DNA of 35,309 nucleotides from Nitrospirota bacterium. Its GTDB lineage: Bacteria > Nitrospirota > Thermodesulfovibrionia > SZUA-242. Positions 10,290 through 17,857 of this stretch are shown piece by piece. Position 1 is the stretch's first letter. Every line of letters begins with the position of its first letter. The notes under the pieces were generated by a model. The model made no database searches and was not told the DNA's origin. It saw only the letters and a list, made by a program, of their open reading frames with translations. The stretch is from contig JACRHH010000034.1 in NCBI GenBank assembly GCA_016212095.1, forward strand, positions 1 through 35,309. Reading direction: 5' to 3'. Position numbers and translations under genes: made by a program.

Positions 10290-10368
10290 TATAGTCCACA
10301 CAGTATCGAGGTCGATTGTTCCGGGGTTTACCCCTTGATTTCAAGTTGTTCCGGTTGAATGAATTGTT

Positions 10369-11115
10369 ATGATAGTTGTGAAGTCGCCTCGCGAGATCGA
10401 GTTGATGGCAATTGCCTGCAGAATTGCTGCTGAGACTCTTGAAAAAGTTTCCGTAATGGCATCCGCAGGAGTCAAGACAAGGGATTTGGATAGTGTAGCG
10501 TATGATTTTATCAGGGGGGCGGGAGCAAAACCTGCTTTCAAGGGGTATCGTGGTTATCCCGCAACACTGTGTGTTTCTGTTAATGATGAGGTAATACACG
10601 GCATCCCATCGCTTAGATCATTGAAAAATGGTGATTTGATCAGTCTGGATGTAGGCGTGTTGACTGATGGATATTATGGTGATTCTGCCCGTACTGTAAC
10701 CATCGGAGCCGTTACACCAGATGCGGAGAAGCTTGTATCGGTAACGAGGGAAGCTCTTTATGCCGGGATTGCTGCTGCGAAGGTTGGCAATCGCGTATCG
10801 GATATCTCTAATGCCGTGCAGACATTGGTTGAGAAAAATGGCTTCTCTGTGGTTAGAGAGTTTGTAGGGCATGGGATAGGAAGGAAACTTCACGAAGATC
10901 CACAGATTCCGAATTATGGAGAGCCGGGGCGCGGTGCTTTGCTGAAGCCCGGTATGACGCTGGCTATTGAGCCGATGGTAAATGCAGGCAGACCCGACGT
11001 TCGTGTGCTTGCAGACAAATGGACTGCTGTAACGCTGGATGGCAGCCTGTCTGCTCACTTTGAGCATACGGTTGCCGTAACGGAAAATGGCCCACGTATC
11101 TTGACTTATTGCTAG
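10369..11115 (+). CDS. map: Methionine aminopeptidase, type I
   Basis: A 248-aa enzyme that removes the initiator methionine from new proteins. The dinuclear metal ligands are all visible: the two aspartates in SLDVGVLTDGYYGDSART, the histidine in FVGHGIGRKLHEDP, and the glutamates in LAIEPM and HFEHTVAV. No N-terminal SH3-type extension is present. It lies between secY and infA. No clear Shine-Dalgarno site precedes the ATG, and the start is chosen by family alignment (IVVKSPREIELM). Confidence 0.97.
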   Translation: MIVVKSPREIELMAIACRIAAETLEKVSVMASAGVKTRDLDSVAYDFIRGAGAKPAFKGYRGYPATLCVSVNDEVIHGIPSLRSLKNGDLISLDVGVLTDGYYGDSARTVTIGAVTPDAEKLVSVTREALYAGIAAAKVGNRVSDISNAVQTLVEKNGFSVVREFVGHGIGRKLHEDPQIPNYGEPGRGALLKPGMTLAIEPMVNAGRPDVRVLADKWTAVTLDGSLSAHFEHTVAVTENGPRILTYC

Positions 11116-11160
11116 TGAGCCATTATAATATCCAGCTATCGTTGCTGGACGGAGGATTGT

Positions 11161-11379
11161 TTGTCTAAGGAAGACGCAATAGAGGTTGAGGGAGAGATTA
11201 TTGAAACTCTTCCGAACGCCACGTTTAGGGTTAAGCTGGAGCAGGGGCAGGAGATAATGGCCTATGTTTCCGGCAAGATGCGGATGCATTTTATAAAAAT
11301 ACTGCCTGGTGACCGTGTGACGGTAGAGCTTTCTCCGTATGATTTGACACGTGGCAGAATTACTTATCGGTACAAGTAG
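11161..11379 (+). CDS. infA: Translation initiation factor IF-1
   Basis: A 72-aa OB-fold protein starting at TTG with a GGAGG site 5-6 nt upstream. [38 protein letters not shown] and [11 protein letters not shown] are near-universal IF-1 blocks. IF-1 occupies the A site of the 30S subunit during initiation. rpmJ follows after 12 nt. Confidence 0.98.
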   Translation: MSKEDAIEVEGEIIETLPNATFRVKLEQGQEIMAYVSGKMRMHFIKILPGDRVTVELSPYDLTRGRITYRYK

Positions 11380-11391
11380 GAGTTTATGGAT

Positions 11392-11508
11392 ATGAAAGTC
11401 AGATCGTCTGTAAAGGCAATATGCGACAGGTGCAAGGTTGTCCGCCGTAAGGGAGTAGTAAGAGTGATCTGCGACAAAAATCCCCGCCACAAGCAGAGGC
11501 AGGGTTAA
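11392..11508 (+). CDS. rpmJ: 50S ribosomal protein L36, zinc type
   Basis: A 38-aa protein: [20 protein letters not shown] followed by [18 protein letters not shown]. Cys11, Cys14, Cys27 and His33 form the zinc site of the C+ form of L36. I chose ATG 11392 because the product then begins like the family and the AGGAG site is 9 nt upstream; an ATG two codons earlier (11386) is in frame but too close to that site. It has the normal position between infA and rpsM. Confidence 0.96.
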   Translation: MKVRSSVKAICDRCKVVRRKGVVRVICDKNPRHKQRQG

Positions 11509-11532
11509 TAACTTTATAGGCAGGGAGAACCG

Positions 11533-11910
11533 ATGGCGCGAATTGCTGGAGTGGATTTGCCCAAGAAGGAGAGGGTGGAGATTGGGCTGACCCGAATATT
11601 CGGGATCGGCAGAACCGTTTCGGGCCGGATTTTGAGCGAGACGGGTATCGATCCAAACAAGAGAGTCCACGCCCTCACCGACGATGAGGTGATAAGGATA
11701 CGTACAATTATCGATCGTGATCTGAAGGTTGAGGGTGACCTTAGGCGTGAGATAACGATGAATGTTAAGCGGTTGTCTGAAATCGGCTGTTACAGGGGAT
11801 TGCGTCACCGTGCAAATTTGCCGGTGCATGGCCAGAGGACTAAGACCAATGCCCGCACGCGACGCGGGCCGAGAAAGGCTATTGCCGGCAAGAAGAAGGC
11901 AGGTAAGTAA
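11533..11910 (+). CDS. rpsM: 30S ribosomal protein S13
   Basis: A 125-aa S13. [20 protein letters not shown], the helix-two-turn-helix region, and the basic tail [17 protein letters not shown] that contacts tRNA are all present. It starts the rpsM-rpsK-rpsD-rpoA-rplQ group and has a GGGAG site upstream. Confidence 0.98.
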   Translation: MARIAGVDLPKKERVEIGLTRIFGIGRTVSGRILSETGIDPNKRVHALTDDEVIRIRTIIDRDLKVEGDLRREITMNVKRLSEIGCYRGLRHRANLPVHGQRTKTNARTRRGPRKAIAGKKKAGK

Positions 11911-11913
11911 CGG

Positions 11914-12306
11914 ATGGCTCAGAAGAAGCGGACGGTAAGGATTAAGCGAGAGAAGAAGGTTATTCCGGTTGGCGTGGCACATGTCAGTGCCAGCTTTAAT
12001 AATACAATCGTGACTATTACTGACACTGCCGGAAATGTTGTCTCATGGGCTACGGCCGGTGGCGCGGGTTTTCGGGGCTCCCGCAAGGGAACGCCATATG
12101 CTGCTCAGGTTGCAGCCGAGACGGCTGCAAAGAAAGCGATGGATTCCGGTATGCGTCAGGTGTCGGTGTTTGTGAAGGGGCCCGGCTCTGGGCGCGAGTC
12201 GTCTATAAGGGCGCTTCAGAGTGTTGGGCTTGATGTGACCATGATTAAGGATGTAACTCCAGTGCCGCACAACGGATGCCGTCCGCCAAAGCGCAGGAGG
12301 GTTTGA
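11914..12306 (+). CDS. rpsK: 30S ribosomal protein S11
   Basis: A 130-aa S11: [60 protein letters not shown] and the C-terminal [17 protein letters not shown]. It forms the platform of the 30S subunit. It is 3 nt after rpsM, and rpsD follows 1 nt after its stop. Confidence 0.98.
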   Translation: MAQKKRTVRIKREKKVIPVGVAHVSASFNNTIVTITDTAGNVVSWATAGGAGFRGSRKGTPYAAQVAAETAAKKAMDSGMRQVSVFVKGPGSGRESSIRALQSVGLDVTMIKDVTPVPHNGCRPPKRRRV

Positions 12307-12307
12307 T

Positions 12308-12937
12308 ATGGCACGTTATACTGAAGCGGTATGCCGCCTTTGCAGGCGAGAAGGTGTGAAGATGTTTCTTAAGGGCGTGAGATGCTACACTGACAAGTGT
12401 AGTGTCGAGCGGCGTAAGTATGCGCCTGGCCAGCATGGTCAGTCTGCTAGAGGAAAGCTTTCCGACTACGGGGTTCAGCTTCGTGAGAAGCAGAAGGTGC
12501 GACGTATGTATGGTCTTCTTGAGGGGCAGTTCAGGAAGAGCTATCATCAGGCTGTTGCGATGAAGGGCGTTACTGGCGCAAATCTTCTGCAGCTTCTAGA
12601 GCTTCGCCTTGACAATGTTGTTTATCGACTAGGTTTTGCACCAAGCAGGCCTTTGGCCAGGCAGCTTGTAACGCATAGCCATTTCCTTGTGAATGGGCGC
12701 AAGGCCAGCATTCCGTCGATGATACTCAAGCAGGGGAGTGTTGTCGAGGTGCGTGAGTCAGCGCGTAAAATATTGGCCATAGCGGACGGCATGGCCAATG
12801 CGCAACACAAGGGTGTGCCGTCTTGGCTCGCGCTTGATCCTGCTAATTTTCGTGGCACCGTTCAGCATCCGCCGATGCGTGAAGAGATTGATCTGTCGGT
12901 GCAGGAACAGTTTATCGTCGAGCTTTACTCGAAGTAG
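12308..12937 (+). CDS. rpsD: 30S ribosomal protein S4, zinc type
   Basis: A 209-aa S4. The N-terminal domain has four cysteines (Cys9 and Cys12 in AVCRLCRR, then Cys26 and Cys31 in RCYTDKC), the zinc-binding C+ form. The S4 RNA-binding domain is visible at LELRLDNVVYRLGFAPSRP, RQLVTHSHFLVNG and KASIPSMILKQG. S4 nucleates 30S assembly and in E. coli represses the alpha operon. A strong hairpin follows 12 nt after its stop and separates it from rpoA. Confidence 0.98.
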   Translation: MARYTEAVCRLCRREGVKMFLKGVRCYTDKCSVERRKYAPGQHGQSARGKLSDYGVQLREKQKVRRMYGLLEGQFRKSYHQAVAMKGVTGANLLQLLELRLDNVVYRLGFAPSRPLARQLVTHSHFLVNGRKASIPSMILKQGSVVEVRESARKILAIADGMANAQHKGVPSWLALDPANFRGTVQHPPMREEIDLSVQEQFIVELYSK

Positions 12938-12949
12938 GCATGTTTAATA

Positions 12950-12984
12950 GCGCACGGCGGTATGTAAGTCATGCCGCCGTGCGC
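12950..12984 (+). terminator. Strong hairpin between rpsD and rpoA
   Basis: A 15-bp stem with one wobble pair: left arm GCGCACGGCGGTATG (12950-12964), loop TAAGT, right arm CATGCCGCCGTGCGC (12970-12984). The tail GTGTTTGTGATT is only partly T-rich, so it could be a leaky terminator/attenuator or an mRNA processing and stability element. It would lower or separate rpoA-rplQ expression relative to the ribosomal genes upstream. Confidence 0.7.
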
Positions 12985-13062
12985 GTGTTTGTGATTGGAT
13001 GAGATCGGAAATCGCCGCATCTCGGCGGCGTTGCCGCTTGAAAAGGAATGAAGGAGGCCTTC

Positions 13063-14115
13063 ATGGATCTTAGGAAGAAAGGCTTTCAGCTACCCAAAAG
13101 AATACAATTCGATGAGGAAAGCCTTACCGGACGATATGGCAGACTGGTTGCGGAACCCTTTGAGCGTGGTTTCGGTATAACAATCGGTAATTCGCTTCGA
13201 CGGGTAATCCTGTCCTCAATTGAGGGTGCTGCTGTTACCAGTATTCGCATACCGGGTGTTTTGCACGAGTTTGCAAGCGTCGTCGGTGTTCGTGAGGACG
13301 TTACCGACATTATATTGAACGTCAAGAAGCTCAGACTTCTGATGCACGGCTCCGGAGAGCGGAAAATATATGTAAAGGCAAAGGGGCCGAAATCGGTGAC
13401 TGCGGCAGACATTGAAGCCGATAGCGCTATTGAGGTTCTGAATCCGGAACTGTTGCTTGCCACACTCGACAAGGACGCCGACTTCGAAATGGAGATGACG
13501 GTCAGGAAGGGTAGGGGGTTCGTTGCGGCGGAGCAGAACAAGGAAGAGGAGCAACCGCTTGATGTGATTCCGATTGACGCCATTTTTACGCCGATAGAGC
13601 TTTGCAACTATGAGGTTGAGAGCGCTCGCGTCGGACGTTCAACGAATTACGACAGGCTTTACATGGATATTCGGACTGACGGTAGCCTGACGCCTGAAGA
13701 TGCGCTGACTCAGGCTGCCATGATACTCAGCGAGCATCTGGACTACTTCATCATGTCCGAGGAGCCGGAATGTGACGAGTCCGATCCTAACGTTAACTGC
13801 GATGAACGTGATTTTGATGACGAGCCGGCCGTATACAATGATCATCTGCTGAAGAGCGTTGAGGAGCTTGAGCTTTCAGTCCGGGCGTATAATTGCCTGA
13901 AGAACGCCGGCATTAAATCGATAGCCGATCTGGTTCAACGATCTGAGCCGGAGATGCTCAAGACAAAGAACTTTGGACGCAAGTCTCTTAATGAGATTAA
14001 AATGATTCTTAAATCGATGGGCCTTAGGTTCGGTATGCGTATCGACAAGGAGGCTTTTGATAAAGCAATGGCTTCCGGGCTTGTAACCGGAGGAGGTACT
14101 GAAAATGAGGCATAG
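13063..14115 (+). CDS. rpoA: RNA polymerase subunit alpha
   Basis: About 350 aa from ATG 13063, with AGGAGG 6 nt upstream; an ATG 5 codons earlier is in frame but would place that site inside the gene. The N-terminal dimerisation domain includes GRLVAEPFERGFGITIGNSL followed by RRVILSSIEGAAVTSI. The C-terminal domain has LELSVRAYNCLKNAGIKSIA and TKNFGRKSLNEIKMIL, keeping the Arg and Asn that bind UP-element DNA in E. coli. The linker between the domains is acidic and carries two cysteines, making the protein a little longer than the usual 330 or so. rplQ overlaps its end by 11 nt. Confidence 0.98.
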   Translation: MDLRKKGFQLPKRIQFDEESLTGRYGRLVAEPFERGFGITIGNSLRRVILSSIEGAAVTSIRIPGVLHEFASVVGVREDVTDIILNVKKLRLLMHGSGERKIYVKAKGPKSVTAADIEADSAIEVLNPELLLATLDKDADFEMEMTVRKGRGFVAAEQNKEEEQPLDVIPIDAIFTPIELCNYEVESARVGRSTNYDRLYMDIRTDGSLTPEDALTQAAMILSEHLDYFIMSEEPECDESDPNVNCDERDFDDEPAVYNDHLLKSVEELELSVRAYNCLKNAGIKSIADLVQRSEPEMLKTKNFGRKSLNEIKMILKSMGLRFGMRIDKEAFDKAMASGLVTGGGTENEA

Positions 14116-14512
14116 TGTAGCTGGAAGGAATTTTGGCCGTAATTGTGGACACCGAAAGGCTCTTTTGAGGAATCTGGTGACATCCCTTTTTGAGCATCAG
14201 CGCATCGAAACAACCGTATCGAAAGCGAAGGAAATTCGTTCCATAGCAGAGAAGATGGTTACGCTTGGCGTTCGTGGAGATCAGCACGCGCGGCGCAAGG
14301 TGATGGAGTATGTTTACACCAAGCAGGCAGTTGGCATACTTTTCAATGATGTGGCGCCAAGGATGAAAGGTCGTCCGGGCGGTTATCTGAGGATGATGAA
14401 GACCGGTTACAGGCCCGGAGACTGTTCTGAAATGGCGATACTTGAGTTTGTGGATTATGTCAGGAAGGAGCCGGTTGCAGCGCCGGCGACTGAAGAAGAG
14501 AAAAAGGCTTGA
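14105..14512 (+). CDS. rplQ: 50S ribosomal protein L17
   Basis: A 135-aa L17. RNLVTSLFEHQRIETTVSKA, the segment KEIRSIAEKMVTLG and the C-terminal KTGYRPGDCSEMAILEFVD are typical. The last 15 residues are a low-complexity A/E/K tail. It overlaps rpoA by 11 nt (ribosome binding site GGAGG inside rpoA) and ends the ribosomal superoperon, apart from the small gene that follows. Confidence 0.97.
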   Translation: MRHSVAGRNFGRNCGHRKALLRNLVTSLFEHQRIETTVSKAKEIRSIAEKMVTLGVRGDQHARRKVMEYVYTKQAVGILFNDVAPRMKGRPGGYLRMMKTGYRPGDCSEMAILEFVDYVRKEPVAAPATEEEKKA

Positions 14513-14538
14513 TATTGAGCTGATTTCAGGAGCATGTA

Positions 14539-14679
14539 ATGTCTGACTGGTTGACGGCTTTAGTAGTAATAGGCGTATATCTGGTGCTTCAGTTGGTGGT
14601 GTTCCCACGGCTTGGAGTGCCTACCTGACGAACCGTTGGAACATCGACGTGTTCGGTGGACAAGAAAACGAATAAATAA
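14539..14679 (+). CDS. Small single-span membrane protein; possible selenoprotein (in-frame UGA)
   Basis: ATG 14539 has an AGGAG site 6 nt upstream. The first 29 codons encode MSDWLTALVVIGVYLVLQLV followed by VFPRLGVPT: one transmembrane helix and a short cytosolic or periplasmic tail. UGA at 14626-14628 could simply end the gene. However, the frame stays open for 16 more codons (RTVGTSTCSVDKKTNK) to TAA 14677-14679, bringing in a cysteine and a soluble lysine-rich end. The UGA is followed at once by a 10-bp hairpin. This layout fits selenocysteine insertion, giving a 46-aa product with Sec30. I do not know the function. The gene being real is more certain than the read-through. Confidence 0.55.
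14629..14655 (+). promoter_or_regulatory. Hairpin directly after the in-frame UGA (SECIS-like candidate)
   Basis: Left arm CGAACCGTTG (14629-14638), loop GAACAT, right arm CGACG, a bulged T at 14650, then GTTCG (14651-14655). That is 10 base pairs with one G-U pair, starting immediately after UGA 14626-14628. A bulged U and a G at the first loop position recall bacterial SECIS elements, but the bulge is on the 3' side and the loop starts only 10 nt after UGA, closer than in known cases. An alternative fold (GAACA with TGTTC) puts the loop 15 nt after UGA. Confidence 0.45.
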
Positions 14680-14680
14680 A

Positions 14681-14713
14681 GTGGCGGCGGGTTGATACCC
14701 GCCGTTGCTGTTT
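14681..14713 (+). terminator. Probable terminator of the ribosomal superoperon
   Basis: Arms CGGCGGGT (14685-14692) and ACCCGCCG (14697-14704) around a TGAT loop. Four further outer pairs, mostly wobble, extend the stem to 14681-14708. A short T-rich tail (TGTTT) follows. It lies between the small gene after rplQ and the von Willebrand A gene, so it likely separates the two transcription units. The tail is weak, so some read-through is possible. Confidence 0.7.
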
Positions 14714-14763
14714 CCAGCCCTCTTGCGGGGTAAAGTAACTTCCCGAACTGCCGATCTGATGTT

Positions 14764-16452
14764 ATGACCTCGCGCGCTCGTGTACTTCTTCTATTAATTG
14801 CGGTGCTTATTGCCGCCTCCAATTCATGGGCGTCGGCTGATGCGTCCGACAATCTGGATGTTGTGCTGGTGATGGACAGCTCCGGCAGCATGAAAAAGAC
14901 CGATCCGCGCAGCCTTAGAAAGCAGGCCGCCAAGCTTTTTGTTTCGCTGCTTTCCCCGAAAGACAGGGTGGCGGTTGTAAGCTTCAGCGACAAGGTTGAG
15001 ATTCTGCGAGGCTTTGAGGCCGTCGGAACAGACGTGTCGCGAAAAGCCGTGCTTGGCGCGATCGACAGGATTCATTCTCGCGGAATGTTCACCGACATTC
15101 AGGGCGGATTGGGAGCAGCACTTGCGTTGCAGACGAAGGAGCCTCCATCGGGCCAGAGAAAAATAGTCATTCTGATGACCGACGGAAAGGTTGACACCGG
15201 CAGCAGGCGCAAGGACGAGGAGAGCATTGCGGCGATAACCGGCAATCAGGTGGAGGAGTACAAGGAGGCTTCCACATCGATCTTTTCAATGGCGTTCACC
15301 AAGGGCTCCGATGCGGAGCTTCTTGAACATGTTGCCTTTAAAACCGGCGGCTACATGGAGGTTTCCGAAACCAGCGCCGATCTTCACAGGGTGTTTCTGG
15401 ATTTCTTCAACAAGCTGAAATCGCCTGTTGAGACCACCATCAGCGGCAACAAGTTCCGCCTGGATGAGTCGGTGTCGGAGGCGACGCTAATTGCCCGCAA
15501 GTCTTCGCCCGACGTTAAGGTGGTGCTTGTCGATCCGTCCGGCAATGAGGTGCGTTCCTTCGGACGCGACAGCGGATTCGAGCTTTTTTCGACCGAGGCT
15601 TACGACCTGATAACCATCAAGCATCCAAAAAGCGGCGAATGGAGCATAAAATTCAGCCACGGCGACGGCAACAAGGTTGTGCTGATAACCGACCTGAAGC
15701 TCGAATGCCCGGTGCATGAATCATTCGTTTCGCGCGGCGCGCGTCTTCCGGTGGAGATGCACTTAAGCAGGGGCGACGAGCTTCAGGACGACCATGAGTT
15801 GCTGATGGATACACAATTCGAGCTTGTTATCGAGGGGCCCGGCGAATCGGATCATAAAGCTGTAAGCGTTACCGACGACGGCAACGGCGGCGACCACAGC
15901 GCGGGCGACGGAATCTATTCGGCTGTGGTTGCCTTCGATCAGCCCGGATCGTACAAGCTTGTTGCGAAGGCCGATGGCAAGTCGTTTTCACGGGCCAGGG
16001 AGGCCGGCATACGCGTTAACGACTGGTGGTACAAGCCGAAGATCGAGTACCGCGATGAGCATGAGCAAGGCAGCCTCCTCGTTACGCTTGAGGCAGTTGA
16101 GAAGGGTGTTCCGGAGGTTGTGGCGGTTGAGGGCGAGCTTGCGGGCGAAGGAGAGCACGGCGCGAAACCGTCCTTCACAAAGCACGGCGAGGCGTTTGCC
16201 GCGACGCTCGAACACGGCCTGAAAAGCGGATCGTACCACATGAAACTTAAGGTGAAACCTCGAATCGACAAGTCTGAATACTGGATTGAGTTTCCGGATG
16301 CAGCATTTTCGGCAGGCGGACATTCCGGTTCGGAAGGGCATGGCATAGGTTATGCCCTTCTTCAGCTTGGCATTGCAAACGCTGTTATCGGCATTGTTGC
16401 CGCCAGCTTGATTTACGGCAGACGCTTTCTTGCGGCGAGGAGAAAGAGATGA
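14764..16452 (+). CDS. Secreted, membrane-anchored von Willebrand factor A domain protein
   Basis: 562 aa. A signal peptide (VLLLLIAVLIAASNSWASA) is followed by a VWA domain at about residues 32-215. Its metal-ion site is complete: DSSGS at 38-42, a Thr in GMFTDIQGG, and an Asp in ILMTDGKVDTGS. The middle looks like beta-sandwich domains, including the calcium-type loop DDGNGGDHSAGDGIYSAVV. A C-terminal hydrophobic helix (about 530-552, ending YGRRFLAARRKR) would anchor it with most of the chain outside the cytoplasm. It likely binds a protein or sugar partner through the metal site. No good ribosome binding site is seen before the ATG. The stop overlaps the next ATG, so the two are probably coupled. 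The partner is unknown. Confidence 0.85.
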   Translation: MTSRARVLLLLIAVLIAASNSWASADASDNLDVVLVMDSSGSMKKTDPRSLRKQAAKLFVSLLSPKDRVAVVSFSDKVEILRGFEAVGTDVSRKAVLGAIDRIHSRGMFTDIQGGLGAALALQTKEPPSGQRKIVILMTDGKVDTGSRRKDEESIAAITGNQVEEYKEASTSIFSMAFTKGSDAELLEHVAFKTGGYMEVSETSADLHRVFLDFFNKLKSPVETTISGNKFRLDESVSEATLIARKSSPDVKVVLVDPSGNEVRSFGRDSGFELFSTEAYDLITIKHPKSGEWSIKFSHGDGNKVVLITDLKLECPVHESFVSRGARLPVEMHLSRGDELQDDHELLMDTQFELVIEGPGESDHKAVSVTDDGNGGDHSAGDGIYSAVVAFDQPGSYKLVAKADGKSFSRAREAGIRVNDWWYKPKIEYRDEHEQGSLLVTLEAVEKGVPEVVAVEGELAGEGEHGAKPSFTKHGEAFAATLEHGLKSGSYHMKLKVKPRIDKSEYWIEFPDAAFSAGGHSGSEGHGIGYALLQLGIANAVIGIVAASLIYGRRFLAARRKR

Positions 16453-17438
16453 TTGGAATTCCGCACATACTCTTTCTTGGGCTGATAGAGGCTGTAATTG
16501 TTTCTTTTGGCGCCGCACTGTTCTTCTGGATAAAAAACCGGAAGCTCAGGCGCGCGCTGGCGCAGAAGCCGAAGCCGGAGTTGAAGCCCGAACCTCAGGC
16601 GGAAGCGGTTTCTCAGCCTGAACCGGAACCTGAGCCGGCACTTGCAGAGGCAGACATCCCCTCACTGGTTGAAGATGTCTCGGCTGAGGTTGAAGAGCCG
16701 ATGCTTGATCTTGACGGCTCACTGCAGACTGAGGCTGCGGCTGACGAACAGTTTGCGCTTCCAGTCTCGGCGCTTGAACTGTTGAGGCAGAGAAATCAGT
16801 CAGTCTCGGATGCAATAGGAATGATCGCGGTTGTGATCGAATCGTCTCCGGAGCAGCTTCACGAACTTGATGCGCTGCTTCGGGCCAGTGACGAAATGAC
16901 GCGCGCAATCGCGCTGATATCCGAATCTCCGGCCAGTCCGGATTATTCGCCGGTTCAGATGCCGGTTCCGGAACCGGTCGAGGAGCCGGTTATCGCGGAA
17001 TCGCGGGATTATGATTTTGAGGCTCCTCCCGACATAGAGTTGGAGACCGTTGATGACGATGTAGATGCCACGGATCACACGCTGCAGGACATCATCCTGA
17101 TGAGTTCGCTTCAGGTGCGAATCCTGAAAGAGCAGAGGGAGAAGCTGCTTGCGGCGCTTTCAGGCGATCCGGCGAGCATGGAGACCGATCGGAAAATACA
17201 TGGAGCGATAACGGCGCTCGAAAGAGAGAACGCGGCGCTTCGGCGCATTGCCGAGGAACTGGAGCAGTCCGGTGGCGCGCCAGGCGGCGGAGAGGAACTG
17301 GCGTCTGCGAGAATCGAGATAGCGAACCTGAGGGATGAGCTGAAAAAGGCTCAGAATGAGATCAAGTCTTTAGAGCACGAGTACGATGTTCTTTACAGCA
17401 AGTCTGCGTCGATAGCAGGCGACGATAACATCATGTGA
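16449..17438 (+). CDS. Inner-membrane protein with Pro/Glu-rich linker and C-terminal coiled coil
   Basis: 329 aa of unknown family. An N-terminal transmembrane helix (ILFLGLIEAVIVSFGAALFF) is followed by a basic stretch KNRKLRRALAQKPK, so the bulk faces the cytoplasm. Residues of about 38-70 are a Pro-Glu repeat (KPEPQAEAVSQPEPEPEPAL), which often acts as a stiff spacer. The C-terminal third (from about residue 210) is heptad-rich with charged helices such as RKIHGAITALERENAALRR, a likely coiled coil. It overlaps the VWA gene by 4 nt. It could pass a signal from the outer VWA protein to cytoplasmic ATPases; this is inference. Confidence 0.75.
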   Translation: MIGIPHILFLGLIEAVIVSFGAALFFWIKNRKLRRALAQKPKPELKPEPQAEAVSQPEPEPEPALAEADIPSLVEDVSAEVEEPMLDLDGSLQTEAAADEQFALPVSALELLRQRNQSVSDAIGMIAVVIESSPEQLHELDALLRASDEMTRAIALISESPASPDYSPVQMPVPEPVEEPVIAESRDYDFEAPPDIELETVDDDVDATDHTLQDIILMSSLQVRILKEQREKLLAALSGDPASMETDRKIHGAITALERENAALRRIAEELEQSGGAPGGGEELASARIEIANLRDELKKAQNEIKSLEHEYDVLYSKSASIAGDDNIM

Positions 17439-17461
17439 CTTCCGAAAGGAGAGGATGAATA

Positions 17462-17737
17462 ATGAGCGGACATGCGGCAGCCGAGGGTATTTTTTGCAAA
17501 AAGAGCAGACAGAGGCTTGGAACCGGAATCACTTCCAAAACCTGCACGGTAGAGACTTTATGGCTGCCTTACGCATATGGCGAGGATTACGTTGATCTGA
17601 TGCTTGTGGCGGACAGCCTGGACAATGTTCTGAATCTTAAGGAACGGGTTCCAATTGAACGATTCAACGTGGAATATGAGATAAAGGAAGACAGCGTTGA
17701 TGCGTTTAGAAGGCTCAGGCAGACAGTGGGCGGCTGA
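17462..17737 (+). CDS. Unknown 91-aa soluble protein
   Basis: I do not recognise this family. It has an AGGAGAGG site upstream and no signal peptide or membrane helix. The N-terminal third is basic, with cysteines at about 12 and 28. The rest (TVETLWLPYAYGEDYVDLML, then the segment ADSLDNVLNLKERVPIERFN) looks like a small mixed alpha/beta domain. It lies 23 nt after the coiled-coil gene and 120 nt before the AAA ATPase gene, so it probably works with that group. Confidence 0.65.
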   Translation: MSGHAAAEGIFCKKSRQRLGTGITSKTCTVETLWLPYAYGEDYVDLMLVADSLDNVLNLKERVPIERFNVEYEIKEDSVDAFRRLRQTVGG

Positions 17738-17783
17738 TTGCGCTGCCTTCCGGCCGGGAACGCAAGCCCTGCGGTCGTATCAG

Positions 17784-17837
17784 TATAATGTTAATAACAA
17801 TATAGTCCGGGATAATGATATATTGTTATGTAACGTT
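17784..17837 (+). promoter_or_regulatory. AT-rich inverted repeat and possible -10 box upstream of the AAA-receiver gene
   Basis: Perfect 11-bp arms ATAACAATATA (17794-17804) and TATATTGTTAT (17819-17829) flank a 14-nt centre. With one bulged G the arms lengthen to GTTA and TAAC outside. A TATAAT hexamer lies just upstream at 17784-17789, but no good -35 box is at the right distance. The site sits in the only sizeable gap of the cluster and could be an operator or an mRNA hairpin in the leader of the gene at 17858. Confidence 0.45.
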
Positions 17838-17857
17838 AGACAGGTATCGGAAGGGGT

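Noticed and set aside
10618-11982. 454-codon minus-strand frame opposite map, infA, rpmJ and rpsM
   Set aside because: It covers four recognised genes on the other strand; its composition (many His, Tyr, Arg, Ser) is that of an antisense frame.
17784-17789. Calling the TATAAT at 17784 a full promoter
   Set aside because: No acceptable -35 hexamer lies 16-18 bp upstream, so it is kept only as part of the candidate regulatory site.
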